Under the pieces are notes generated by a model, which saw only the letters and a program-made list of their open reading frames with translations, did not search any database and had not been told where the DNA came from. DNA of 64,000 nucleotides from Yamagishiella unicocca. Lineage: Eukaryota; Chlorophyta; Chlorophyceae; Chlamydomonadales; Volvocaceae. Position numbers and translations under genes: made by a program. Shown one piece after another: positions 1 to 11,152 of this stretch. Where the stretch lies: NCBI GenBank assembly GCA_003116995.1, contig BDSL01000010.1:496001-560000 (forward strand), given 5' to 3'. Position 1 is the stretch's first letter, and every line of letters begins with the position of its first letter.

Positions 1-2325
1 GTCCAGGTAGGGTGCCCCCTCGGGTGTGGCACTGAGGTTGGCCAGCTGCACCCGCACGCAGTGCTCGCTCATGGTGGACTGCGGGGCGCAGCGGCGGGGT
101 CGGGTCGGGGTGGACGAGAGGGGGAAGAGGGAAGGGGGCCAGATGGCAGGGCTTGTTTAGGACACACGCAGTAACTATACACTTGGTGCGTGGCGGCGGG
201 TCTGGTGACAGGGGGTGCGGTGTAACGGTATGGAGGAGGCGGTGCTGCCGGTATGGAGGAGGTGGTCACACCGTCTCCGGCCCCTCGTTTCGCCCTCGCC
301 GGCCCCTCCTCGCCTGCATCGTCGCCCGCAGCAGCGCGCGGGGGTCCTTGGCGCTCCAGGGGTGGAAGATGAGTCGGTTGTACGAGTGGCCCATGTGCGG
401 CAGCAGCACGTCGCTGTCAACGCTCCTGCGGTGGCAACATGGCAGCGGGTCGCGGTGGCGGCGATAAGGAGGGGGGAATTGCGCTGATGGCGCAGGAGGT
501 TGGGTCGGTGGCGGGCGGGAGGTTGCGATGTGGTTCAGCGGCTGTCGCTCGAAATCATCCTGTTGAAGGGCGAGACCGCGACCCGCATGGAAGGCACATG
601 CTGCCACTCATTACTGCGCAATCCACGCCCCAGTTTGCCCTTCGCCCCCCGCCGGCTCATCTCGCAAATCCCCTCCGCCCCTTGCGCACCTGTTCTTTGC
701 GCGGCTGTAGCGCTTGTGCATCGAAAACACGGGCACCTGGCAGCCGCCGACTGCACGGCACACCGGTGTGTCGTACACGTTGTGCGCAAACACCGTGTCC
801 GGCAGCTCCAAGCCCAGGCGCGCGGCCCCGGAGGCCAGCCGCGCCAGGTTGAACTGGACCTGCGGCGGCGGAAGCGGCGGGGTGCCGTTTGGTGACGTCA
901 GCACTTAACGGCACCCCCCCGACCGCGGTCAGTCCTCATGTTGGCAGCTTCTGGTGGCTGCCAACTGGCGCCGTTGGCGCTAGGCCGTGACGATGGCCGT
1001 GCTGCTGCTGGGTACGGCAGATGAGTACGGTCGTACTGCGCACTGAGAGGCACTGAGCACAGGCAAGCTGCCGTACTAGCCGCACCACAAACCGGCCGGC
1101 TCCAGCCCGCTCGTCCCTCCCTTAGCCCCTACTCCCTGAGCCCTGCCTTCCCCGCCGTACGATGGTACGACCGTACCCGTTTCCGCATGGGCGCGTCCAT
1201 TTCCGGCGGCAGGAAGCGGTAAATTCTGTTGCTGCGGATCACCACCACCACCACATATCGCTGCCTGCGGTGCTTCATGATCCTGCCGATCTGGGCGCCA
1301 AGGCTCCGCAGGCCCAACGGGCGGCCGACCTGGCAGGTGCAAGCAACGTTGTTTGAACGCGAATGGAGAAGGCAACCGCGTTGGAGGAGCGAGAGGACAG
1401 GGACCGGACGGTTTGCAAGGCGAACGGGGAAGAAGGGCGTTGGAGGCGCGCGGGAGAGATAGGGCCGAGGGTTTGCAATAATGTGGGTCATAAGCAGAGC
1501 TACCACCCGACCACACCTGGGACCCCTTCGTCGCCCCAACGGGGGGAGCGGGGGCTAGCTCGCAGAGTTAAGCCGCAGGAATCCCACTCACAGAGGTACG
1601 GACGCACTGTGGCCCCGACCCCGCCTCTCGTAAGGCCCTCCTCTTTCCACCTGCCAGCCCCCGGCAACGGACACAACCCACCTCGGCCACGTGGTCCCGG
1701 AACTTTTTGAAGTCGTCCATCAGATTTTCCCTGTACGGCACGTACGGCAGAGGAACTGGTCGCGGGGCAGAGGGGCCACCCCAGCAGCGTGCACGACGGC
1801 GGCGTGAGATGTACGCGTGGACGCGAGAAGCACTAGCCTTGGCGGCTCGCCAAGGTCGCTCAGTTGCCCAAATTGCCGCCATCGCATGTACTCCGCGCAT
1901 TGCTTCCCATCAGTTGCATGTCGCTTGGGTGGGTGCAATGTGGGCAGCGCGTGCCGTACATTCCCTTTTATACGAACCTGTGGCGGCGGGGGACTGACAA
2001 AGTCGCTGCATCGCGGCGATGGTTGCCTTACCGAAAAATGGGCTCCCAGTCAGACTCTGTCGTGGCGGGCTCGTACCCGGGAGGCGGCTTCTTCAGGACA
2101 ATAGTCTTCTGACGGACAGGCGGGCCATGACCGTTTCAGTGAGTCTCCAGGACGCACACGCATGCTGATTGGCCATACCTTTCGAACCGCTTTATCCATA
2201 AAGGGCAGGTCAGCTAGCGTCTCGCTCGCAGCCGATATGCCGGGTTCGACTGCTGCCAGTAACATGGACAGCGCGAGCATCATAGTTCCTGCCGTGCGCG
2301 GCGTCAGCCATGTATCTGATAACAT
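1..2325 (-). CDS. GT90/CAP10-domain glycosyltransferase, copy 1 (3' end beyond the window)
   Basis: Predicted secretory-pathway glycosyltransferase of the CAP10/GT90 (POGLUT/Rumi-like) family, which transfers sugars to protein or glycan acceptors in the ER/Golgi. Exons on the minus strand: 2325-2179, 2108-2032, 1730-1682, 1329-1177, 859-690, 425-272 and 78-<1, all joining in phase with GT-AG sites. The ATG at 2325 opens a hydrophobic leader (MMLALSMLLAA), as expected of a signal peptide or anchor. The fifth exon carries the conserved LPDTVFAHNVYDTP and PVFSMHKRYS stretch, the sixth has FHPWSAKDPRALLR, and the last visible exon starts the LANLSA motif. The rest of the catalytic domain lies left of the window. 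The closest relative is the complete gene at 12544-17039, with identical exon phases. Family assignment is by recognition of motif order; the acceptor is unknown. Confidence 0.87.
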
Positions 2326-3479
2326 CTACACGTGTACTACGTTTGTTTGTGGAAAACGGCCGCCCAACATTACTTAGGTCGCCATCATGTGCATGTCGCA
2401 GCGACTCTGTCGCAGGCTCGAGCGGCAATCTAACGTGCTACGCCACTTATGCACATCCAACATGCTGTATTACGTCTAACTTGCGCGCAGATATGTGATA
2501 TCGGTACTTTAGTATCCACGGGGATCGTTAGTTGGTTGATTCCCCTGGAGGTGGGTGTTCAAAACTCCGCACCCTTCCTTACGAGCCATGCGGGACAACT
2601 TTTTTAATCTGGATTCGTAAACGCAGGAATATATAGTTCGTGTAGTATAGGGTGGCTGAACCTCGTTAGTGCAGGAGTAGAGCGAGTTAGAGCATGACCT
2701 TTCCTGGCATGCGGACTGCACACGACCTGGACGGCAGGAGAACATTAAGCACCGCCCATGCATGCCGGTCATCACCGTGCGGCATTCGCGACAGGGCCGC
2801 ACATCCTCATTCACCGTTAAATCCTCATACCAGGTTATACAACAGTATATCAAAGCAATCAAAGATAGGCAAGGGGCAACATCACCACAAATAATGCTCG
2901 TCAGCTGTCCACACATGTTCTAGCGTAGCACCACCACATCAGGGCGCACACCAATGCGATTACGGGAGCGCCCCCGGTAAGCAGTATCTTAACGTGTTGC
3001 GCCTAGCTATCGAATCCGTGCCAGCGTTGGGTACCACTCGAGTGCGCGGGCTCCGAAACAACGGAGACCTCGCACCAAACGGACGCGACGGGCGCCAAGC
3101 ATCAATGACCCAGCGATGCAAGCCATGGTTACTGTGACGTTACAAACACGCTCCTCCCAACACATGCGCGCGCAAATAGGCCAAACCCTCGCCCCGTCCC
3201 TCTCCAGCTCCCTCTCCAGCTCCCTCTCCAGCTCCCTCTCCAGCTCCCTCTCCAGGCCCCACTCGCCCCTCGGCCCCTCCAACCCTCCCACTTCCCCCAA
3301 GGGTCGCACCCTAGCACCCACTCATCGCCCCCCTAGCACCCGCTCATCCCCTCTTACCTCCCGTGCGTCCCAGACGGAAAGCTCACCAGTTTCATGTTCC
3401 GCACTCAATCCAATTCGAGCCCGTCATTGCTTTTCACCTGTAAACTAACACCTGCACCCTCACGTCTCCCTCCGAGCCG
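2326..3479. other. Intergenic region between GT90 copy 1 and CNX3
   Basis: Contains the upstream region of GT90 copy 1 and the 3' flank of CNX3, including a UGUAA motif at 3140-3144 on the minus strand. A 12-bp CT-rich tandem repeat (about five units) lies at 3199-3255. An open frame of 135 codons on the minus strand at 2509-2916 has no recognisable family and no splice support, so it is not called. Confidence 0.5.
3140..3144 (-). terminator. UGUAA poly(A) signal for CNX3
   Basis: TTACA on the plus strand reads TGTAA on the minus strand, about 336 bp past the CNX3 stop codon. UGUAA is the usual poly(A) signal of volvocine algae. Cleavage is expected 10-20 bp further on. Confidence 0.4.
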
Positions 3480-5257
3480 CTACAAGGGCGGCCGTGCCGA
3501 TGGCAGCAGGTCCGACCTCCGCATCCCGGCCCGTAGGTACGTCCCACTGCGGCCGCCACTCTTGTAATCCAGTTGCAGCTGCCCCACCACCATGTCCTTG
3601 GCCGCCGCCTTACACATGTCGTACACCGTCAGCGCCGCCACCGACGCCGCCGTCAGCGCCTCCATCTCCACGCCCGTCTTGCCGTCGGTGCGCGCCAGCG
3701 CGCGGACCACCACACTGCGAGACGCCTCATCGAGGTGCAGCTGCACGTCAACCTGTACGACACGGTACGACACGTACGGCGTGGTGTTCCTTTGTGTGCT
3801 TGCGCCGAGACACACCCGGGGCCGGGTCCTTCAGGTCCCGGTTCAGGAATTTTACCCCTCAGCCGTCCTCCTCGCCCCGCCTCCCCGCTGCCGCCGCCCC
3901 CTGTCCCTGTCCACGGGTTTCCCTCGAGCCCCCTGTCCCTGTCGCGTAAACGGTTCTTATGCCACCCCCCTCTCCGCACCTGGCTGATGGGTATGTTGTG
4001 GCATAGGGGGATGAGACTGGCCGTGGCCTTGGCGCCGCAAATGCCCGCCAGCTGCGCCACCTTGAGCACGTCACCCTTGGCCACCGAGTTGGCTGCCACG
4101 GGCCCAAACGCCTCCCCCAGCGCCACCACGCAGGAGGCCTGAGCCTCTCGGACAGTCACGGACTTCTGCTTCCCGCAGAGGTTGCGAGCAAAGCCCGCGG
4201 AGGTGGGGGTTTCGAGGAAGACCCGTGGATGCGAGAAAAAACCGTTTTGAAAAAACCTTTCGAGATGCACCCGCGGAGGTGGGGGTGAGGCGGCGTGCAG
4301 GTTGGGGTATAAAGTGAACCGGCAGTGAACTGAGGAAGATATGGCTGGCTGGAGACAATGGTTGAGCCCGCGTTTGGGGTTGGTTGAGCTGTTTCTTGGG
4401 TCGGTTGGGATGGTTGGGGGGTTGGGAGTGGGGTGAAGGATGTGAAGGGGGGCCAGGGTTGAGGCTGGGCCCGAAGGGCGACGTGCAAGGGGATGATGCA
4501 GGGTGAGGGGTGGTACAACGACCAACGCACAAGGGGATGATACCACGACAGCAACAGTTACTGCTACCACAACCACCGGCCCCACACCGACCTGCGACAC
4601 GTCCACCATCGAGGCCGAGCCCGACGCGTCGATGTGCGTCAACCGCCGCTGCAGCTGCTGCTGCTGTTGGTAACGTACGGCATCCCCGTCGTCTTCTTGT
4701 CTGCTACCGCGAGGTGAGGAGGCGCCCACGGCATCACCGCCGTGACAGCCCGGGGCCGGTCTCCTGGCGATATCGCCACTGCCGGCTGTAGCAGCGCCAC
4801 CGCCGCCACCGCCAAACCCAATCGCAGGCTCGACTTCATACAGACCGCCGCTGCCGCTGGTGTCGCCGTCAGGCGCAGCTGCAGCAAGGGGGTAGTGCGA
4901 GCTGGCGGCGGTGTCTCCTGCGTCACGGACGGGTTGGAGGTTGGGGTCGCGGGCGCTGCTGGAGACGCCGAAGAAATCGTCGAGCTCCTGCCCGCAGAGA
5001 GGGAACGCACAACATAGTTTCGGCGGTGCGCGTTTGCAGCTTGCGGGGTGGGGGATGATGCGGCAAACAGGATGGGGGGGACGGCAGGTGCCGGCCACCA
5101 GGACGGTGCGATACAAGCAACCCGGAGACTGACGAAATACCTGATTTGCTTCAGCTACGCTACGATTGATCGTGCTACACTTCACGACGAAAGCCTGCAG
5201 GGCTTGCGGCTCATGTTTGGCTGCGAGCGCAAGCAGCCCCCTTGTACGCCCGAGCAT
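3480..5257 (-). CDS. CNX3: Cyclic pyranopterin monophosphate synthase (MoaC/CNX3)
   Basis: Makes cyclic pyranopterin monophosphate from the cyclic GTP derivative supplied by MoaA/CNX2, the first step of molybdenum cofactor synthesis; in plants this occurs in mitochondria. Exons on the minus strand: 5257-5141, 4987-4592, 4165-3980 and 3752-3480, giving 323 aa. The MoaC domain starts near residue 154 (LTHID, MVDVSQ). Diagnostic motifs follow: KGDV at about 201, LIPLCH at about 222, TGVEMEAL at about 259 and KSGGRSG at about 297. Residues 1-39 look like a basic, hydroxylated organelle presequence, and residues 40-150 are a Gly/Ala/Gln-rich linker absent from bacterial MoaC. The ATG at 5257 is the first in frame; the upstream in-frame start is only GTG. 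Transcribed divergently from the small gene at 5768. Intron 2 holds a short dispersed repeat with direct-repeat flanks. Confidence 0.97.
3905..3965 (+). repeat. X/Z-family composite repeat in CNX3 intron 3
   Basis: Contains CCTGTCCCTGTCGCGTAAAC followed by a GGTT-T run, the right end of the X family, plus the CCACGGGTTTCCCTCGA end of the Z family. It occupies much of the 227-bp intron (3753-3979). Confidence 0.5.
4194..4286 (-). repeat. Z-family dispersed element with 17-bp flanking direct repeats
   Basis: A 59-bp core (4211-4269) matches, in reverse, the family signature with ACCCGTGGATGCGAGAAAA and a CGAGATGCA end. It lies between two perfect copies of CCCGCGGAGGTGGGGGT at 4194-4210 and 4270-4286, which look like a target-site duplication. 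It sits inside CNX3 intron 2. Confidence 0.7.
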
Positions 5258-5767
5258 CGCAGTGTTCGCAGCTAAGGCGAAAGTATGGATGGATGTTTGC
5301 CGTCTGCTTTTGGTCCTAGCCTGGGAAGATACACAAAGGGAGGCCGACCCAGCGAGCTGCGGGTCGCTTACTGTGGCATTTACTAGCACATCTCAAGCCT
5401 TTACACACATATACGTAATACGTAACTTCTATTAATTCCTCGGTTTCTTGGAGCCCTGGGCTTCTTGAGCATGCGCATGGTTGCGGATGATGAGAGTGCT
5501 CCGATCGAACGACAGAGTTTATTATTGTGGGTGCACATACCACCAACGAAATCGGAGCAACCCAATTATCTCCGCCCTCTGCCACTATTGGCTCGGCATC
5601 TGCCACGACCGGGGTCCCGGGTGGGTAGAACCATGTCCTTGAACACAGCGTGAAGGAAAATACTTTGGGGCTTTGGCATTTGCCATTAGCACGATTGCAG
5701 TCAACGTTCGCGAGTCAAGGTTATTGCCCAAGTTGGCGGGTTTACGTTGTCGCGTCGGTTAGTGAAA

Positions 5768-6413
5768 ATGCGTCCTGACAGCAGCCCGCGTTGGAAGTAT
5801 ATACCTGGTTCCAATAGGGGCGTTGCTGCTGCTGGCACTGAGAAACCTGGGGGTCATCAGCGGTCACCGACCGCAGCTCACGTCCGTGGCCGGATTGAAG
5901 ATGTGTCTTTCGTCAAGCCTAACTTGGAGTATGCTCCAGAGTACGACCTCACTTTTGAAGAGCTTGGTGAGCTGCATACCGTTACTTTACCGCTTGTAGA
6001 CCGTGCGTGGCGATTGTGCCACATGTGACATGCGTGCATCACCGCGCAGACGAGGTCCTGGAAAACGAGCTGCGTGAAGCCTCCTCCATGGTAGGTATCG
6101 ATCAATGAGCTGCGAACGTCCAATGAAGACCGACGTCATACCGTTGTGCAGCCCCTTAAAGCCTGTCATACGGCAACGCGCAGTGCAATTGTTCCACGTA
6201 TTGGCGCACCCAATAGCCCAAGCAACCGCCTTTATAAGGTGAAAAGGACTGTGCCGTACCCATGCGCCCTGCACCCCGCTCCCGAAGGTCCCCGGCGCTC
6301 GCTGCAAGGAGGTCGTGGCTCAGCAGCTGCAGCCCCGCTCCCCGGTCTTCGCTGTCAAGACGGTGGCGTCCAAGCCGCGACAGAAACCGCACCGGACTGG
6401 TCCCTGGCGATAG
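5768..6413 (+). CDS. Small conserved-looking protein, 114 aa, function unknown
   Basis: Three exons, 5768-5966, 6050-6090 and 6309-6413, join in phase with GT-AG sites and give 114 aa. The N-terminus is basic and Pro/Ser-rich (SPRWKYIPG), followed by an acidic aromatic stretch with EYDLTFEELDEV and a charged, helix-prone ENELREASSM segment. The C-terminus is strongly basic (KPRQKPHRTGPWR). No family is recognised. Short algal proteins with this pattern are often ciliary or cytoskeletal, but that is only a guess. Divergent from CNX3 with 510 bp between the start codons; the stop is followed by a UGUAA motif at 6799. Support is from splice phase and composition only. Confidence 0.68.
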
Positions 6414-6798
6414 CGGCTGCAGCCGGCCGGCCGTCCAGCAACAGCAACAGGAATGCAGTTGTTTGTTACTGGTACGGTTGCGGCTGCCTTGTACGGTACT
6501 GCCGCTGGCTTCCAGGCACGGGCAGCCGCGGTGGCGGTAGCACTACTAATGCTTGCTCCTGCGCCGCGGCTGCAGCCAGCCAAACATGACGACGGCAAAT
6601 GAGTAAACCGTAAGAAGTGGTGGTGGTGGTTGTGACAGGAGAGGATTCGCGTTGGGGGCTGTGGACCGCTAGGGGCCGCAGCGGCACTGCGAGGCCTTCC
6701 TGGCTACCGAGCGAACTGCAGGCTGAGGGTGATAGAGGATTGTGATATAGGAAAGTGTGACATAGGAAAGTGTGGCACAGGAAAATGTGATAGAGGGT

Positions 6799-6803
6799 TG
6801 TAA
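6799..6803 (+). terminator. UGUAA poly(A) signal
   Basis: TGTAA on the plus strand, 386 bp after the stop of the 114-aa gene; convergent with the minus-strand signal at 7061. Confidence 0.4.
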
Positions 6804-6872
6804 TAGCTGTCCGTGGTGGAAGAGATGGGAATTGCAGGGAGCTGTGTGCACTTCACGCCGCTTGGCAAACGA

Positions 6873-6906
<34 letters not shown>

Positions 6907-7060
6907 CTGACGCTGACGCAGGGTTTTTCCTGGTATGAGCTGGAACGGCTTGGTGTGTGGCTGCGAGGAAAAAACGTGTACGAGGGGAGAAGGCGGGTGG
7001 TGCGAGCCAGGCCAAGGCCTCGGGCGCTTGGCTGCGGCTAGTGCCCTGATCTCGGCTCGG

Positions 7061-7065
7061 TTACA
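7061..7065 (-). terminator. UGUAA poly(A) signal for the ubiquitin-like gene
   Basis: TTACA on the plus strand, i.e. TGTAA on the minus strand, about 840 bp past the stop of the ubiquitin-like-domain gene. Confidence 0.35.
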
Positions 7066-7900
7066 AGTGAAACGCATCTTACGTGGTTGAAAACCGCAGG
7101 CACGTGTTCGCAAGTCACTTTTGGTCTTGACTGTAGTGCCATTATCAGTACGGACGTGTCACAGCCGTCAACGCCGTACAACCCGGACCCCTACTGGACC
7201 GCGCGGTCCCGCACGGTGGGAAGGCGTCTCGGGGGCGTTATACGTACGGCACATCTCCATGGGCTAGAGGGGACCGACAGCGGTGTAGACAGGGAGCCTC
7301 CCTTGGCAGGAGCAGCGCCGTGACGTGTCAGCTTTGTCGGCGCGGCATCACAGTCTGCCAGTCGCACACCTCACCGGCGACGGTATCTTCTTCACGGGTG
7401 CTCCGGCGTGTGGTGGCTCAGTAAGCAACGTGGTGGTGGTTCAGTGAACAACGTGGTGGTGATGACGCTGCTGCTATTCGGTGCCGGCAGGGGACGGAGG
7501 GCGGGTGCGGCGAGGCTGGTGCGCTAGTCTGTGGGCGGGCGGGTGGAGGATGGGGGTGAGGATGGGGGGCGGCCGGTTGGGGTGCCTTGGTGGGCTGCGG
7601 TGTGGTGCCGGTGTGGTGCCTCAGGTGCTTAAGTCACGTTAGGTGCCTCAGGTGCTCCAGTCACATAAGGTGCTCCAGTCACATAAGGTGCCTCAGGTGC
7701 TTCAGATGCCTCCATCCCCTGGCTAGATGCTGGCCGGGTCAACAGGAGCTGTGTGACCGGCAGCAGGCAGGGCTCGACACGCTCGACAGGATAGGATGGC
7801 AGCATATTGCAATACAGGTACAGCCACTTTATTTGTGTTTACTGCCCGGTACCAGCGTACGGACAGCACATACCGTCATTCTTACCGGTAATGCCGTGCT

Positions 7901-10900
7901 CTACGTTCTGTAGGGCATGGCGCTAGGGGGGCTGCCGTGGTCCTTGCGCAACCTCGCGGGTTTCTCACGGCCAATACCCTCCCCTGTAACCCACTGTAAC
8001 AGTTACTGCTATCCTCCCCCCCCACACACACACGGTACCCTCCCCCAAACACACACACAGCAAGGCACGCACATTTGCGGATCTTGATGGGCCAGTGCGG
8101 GAAGCGCTTGTGCCAGTAGGCGATGCCATAGCTGAAGGGGCGGAGAGGCGCCAAGCAAGGGAAAGGGGACCTGATCGGCGGCGCAGTTGGGCAGTGAGCC
8201 TTGTGGGCCTGTGGCCTTCATCACGCAGGTGCAGCCACCGCGAACAAAACATGTAGGACAAAAGCACATGCCATTCGCTGTCCCGCCCCTGGACACCGTC
8301 CTACGACTCAGCAACCACGACACCATCGTGGCCTGCAGCGCCAGGCCCGAAAGCTACGAAAGCACCCATACGTCCCCCCGGCCTCCTGCCTCGTGAGGAA
8401 ACCGGTGAACCGAAAGTGGAGGAGAAGAATTGCGGGGCTACAGGGAGGGAAGGGCGCCACTCACTGCTCCAGGGTGCGCTGCGCGTCGTCCATGTGCTTG
8501 CCGCCGTACGACAGCTTCTGCAGCGCCGGTAGGATGCCGCCCGCGTCCTGCACGCGATGAGGGCGGAGGCAGGTGAGGAGGGGACGAGCGGCAGGGAAGA
8601 GGCAGCGGGCCGCAGCGGTAGGTGGGGCCCTGCGGCCGCTGTATGTCCCACCAACCCACCCAACGAATCGCCCCAGGTCCCACCCACCCACCTACCCACC
8701 CGTACGACCAGCCTCAGCTCCTCAACTCGCATCTTGGGGTTCACTTTGACTCGGAACGGCCCGCCCGAGTGGCGACCGGTTGCCGGATCGCGGATCTCGC
8801 CGTACTCCGCGTCGTCGTGCTGTCGTACATACAGGTCAGCAGTATCAGCGCAACGTCTAAGCCGAGCGCGTGGGGAAAGATGTAGGTTGTATGTTGGGTT
8901 GTGGGTGCGCACACGAGCACGGCAGCTGACACGCGCGGCTGCGAGCACTCAGATGTTTGTGATCACGGTACCAGCGGCACGATCTCGAACACGTACATTT
9001 GATGCCGGCGCTCCAGGAGCCAAATGCAAGCACACCCACGCACCACAGTGAGCCTCGTCCCGTCTCCGGAATGTGGGAGCCGATTTGGTCCGCACCCGGT
9101 GGCGCGAAGCTAGCCCCCCTGGAGCCTCTTCCCGCCTTCCCCAAGTGACCCACCAGCTCGCTGACGACCCACAACTCCAGGGAGGCCTCAGCCTTGAGCC
9201 GGGACCCGGGGGCCACGTAACCTGCAGCCACGGGGGCGGGAAGTGGAGGGGAGGCGCCGGGGCCAAGGTTTGACAGCGGCCGCGGTAGGTGGTTGGCCGC
9301 GGTGGTTGGCAGCAGCAGAATGGTTGGCCCCACGAAGTGGTTGGTCCCCTTTGAATGAGCCGTACATGCGGTAGCGCCCGTGGACCGGCGAGCGTCCCCC
9401 TGCCTGCCTCTCATTACCGTGCGGTACTCCCTCCTCGTACGCCCTGGCTCGGTCCGCCTCCGCCTGGTCCTTGCTTGGGGCATACATGGGCTGCCACTCT
9501 GATGACGGGGGAGTCGCGAAGAAGAACCGGTTACTCGGGGGTGGACATGGGGGGTATAAAATAAATCCGCGAATCCACGGCCGACAAACGAAGGGCGATG
9601 ACGATGGGGGTCCTAGAAGAGACGGTTGGCGAGTAGCACTGGCGGAAGTGCTGTGGAATCGTAAGATAACGGTGACGTAGACTAGTTGGAAAACAATTGG
9701 TGCTATCAAGGCGACCAAGTGGTGAACTAAGTAAAGACATGGGGGGAAGGCAGGCAGGGGGCGTCTGCGAGGTGGTTGGGGTGTTCGAGATGGACGGGAA
9801 AGGGTACACCGCGACCCGCCTTGCAGCAAGCGACCCATCCAGCGGTTGCGATTGAGGTTGTGGCGGTTGCAATTGTGGTTGTGGTGTCCAGATTACTAAC
9901 CGCCAACCCACCTGACAGCTGGCCGCCGTCCGCCTGGAGTATGCGCCCGCAGTTGCATCAGCAGGCGGCGCAGCATGAGACGACGCAGTAGCAGGCGAAG
10001 CAGCAGCAGTAGTCGCAGGAGTACCAGCCATGGGACAATGGATCAGCCGGAAGCATGTGGAGCGGAATGGTGGGGCGGTATGGAGCTTTAAATCGCAGGC
10101 GGTCCCAATGCCGCATGTGTGATGTATGGAATGGCAATCAGGGATGAGGGGTTGACGGGGGGGAGAAGTATCAACCCGCGGCCAAGATGCGCTTCGGCGT
10201 CTCCCCGTCGCTAGGTGCAACAACATCAGTCCCCATCGCACCTCCTGGGCCGTGCCACAGCTACGCGTAACTTAGCATCACAAACCTCGGTTCGACCCCT
10301 CGTCTAGCGCGCTTGTTTTCACGCCAGAGGGGAAGAAAATAGGCACCCACCTGTAACAAGTACTACTACCCACCTGCACCACTGGCGCGTACTTTTCCTC
10401 CTCCGAGTAGAATGGGTAGTTGTTGGGGGACACACGCAGGAAGCCAGTGCGGCCCGTGCCTGCACGCCGGGCAGGGCCGTGATGGGCGGGTAGCGAGACC
10501 CGCGCACGTCAGTTCCGTAAACCACTTGGAACGTATCACACGCGCACGGAGCAAAAATGTCATCAGGACTGGGCACTGCGGCCCATACGTACGACAGCGC
10601 CCGATGACTACTACAGCTACTGCTACAGCCGCCTTATCCGCTCCTTGCTTGCGGATGACCCCCCCCGGCTCTGCGAAACCGGTTCTGCGAAACGTATCCG
10701 TGCGTCGCGTGGGGTCCTCGCTTCCTGCCGTCGCGCCATAGCCGCTTTAGCTTAGCAGCCAAAGGTCATATTACGACCTTCGGCTTTAGTATCCTCAACC
10801 CAGTTCTCCAGCATGCATCTCAAAACGCCTGTTCTAAACGGTTTTTTCGGGCATCCACGGGTCTCCCTCAAATCCCCCCCTCAACCGGTTTTTATACACC

Positions 10901-11152
10901 CCTCGGCTCGTTCCTGTTTGTGCGCCCCCCCCCGGCGCACCGACACCGTACCCGCGCGCACGACGACTCACCCGGCGTAGGGTTGTATTTGGAGTACGAC
11001 ACATCGTACGACGTCCTGTCTGCCTCAAGCGCCAGAGCGTACGACGGGTCCGAGCGGCCCAGGTCGGACAGCTCGGCTGAGCCCCAGGAGGGGGGCTTGC
11101 TGTCCGGCAGCACCCGGCGCAGCAGCGCGGCAGTAGCGGCAGCGGCAGACAT
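7901..11152 (-). CDS. Ubiquitin-like-fold protein, 273 aa
   Basis: Ten exons on the minus strand: 11152-10972, 10459-10374, 9933-9912, 9498-9418, 9221-9154, 9010-8972, 8819-8700, 8547-8465, 8131-8073 and 7983-7901. All junctions keep one frame, including a 22-nt micro-exon (9933-9912). Residues about 180-246 read as a ubiquitin-like fold: FRVKVNPKMRVEELR, then KLSYGGKHMDDAQRTLEHYG and a final IKIRK strand. No di-Gly tail follows, so it is probably a built-in UBL domain, not a conjugated modifier. Upstream blocks (YNPTPGTGRTGFLRVSPNN, EWQPMYAPSKDQAEADRARA, MYVFEIVPL) look conserved but were not assigned. The ATG at 11152 is the first codon of the first exon. The role is unknown; the exon-intron structure is well supported. 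Confidence 0.85.
9560..9612 (+). repeat. W-family dispersed repeat
   Basis: Contains ATCCGCGAATCCACGGCCGA followed by CAAACGAAGGGCGATGA. Similar copies occur at 22148, 23207 and 43478. Located in the 413-bp intron between exons 3 and 4 of the ubiquitin-like gene. Confidence 0.6.
10792..10889 (+). repeat. Z-family dispersed element with short direct repeats
   Basis: Full-type copy, from AGTTCTCCAGCATGCATCTC through CATCCACGGGTCTCCCTC. Flanked by CCTCAACC at 10792 and again at 10882. Lies in intron 1 of the ubiquitin-like gene. Confidence 0.65.

Larger units (their letters stand above)
6414..7900. other. Shared 3' flank of two convergent genes
   Basis: No coding gene is seen. It holds the probable 3' UTR of the 114-aa gene (UGUAA at 6799-6803), the probable 3' UTR of the ubiquitin-like gene (minus-strand UGUAA at 7061-7065), a CTG/CAG-type triplet run near 6880-6910, and short imperfect repeats with GGTGCTCCAGTCACATAA near 7620-7700. 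Confidence 0.5.

Noticed and set aside
3480..5257. MoaC gene as bacterial contamination or recent transfer
   Set aside because: It has three GT-AG introns, an organelle presequence and the same intronic repeats as neighbouring genes.
5258..5389. N-terminal extension of CNX3 starting at 5389
   Set aside because: The upstream start codon is GTG; the first in-frame ATG is at 5257 and directly gives a presequence.
8301..8948. Single 215-codon minus-strand gene
   Set aside because: The frame spans two real exons of the ubiquitin-like gene plus the intron between them; splice sites and UBL similarity support the split.
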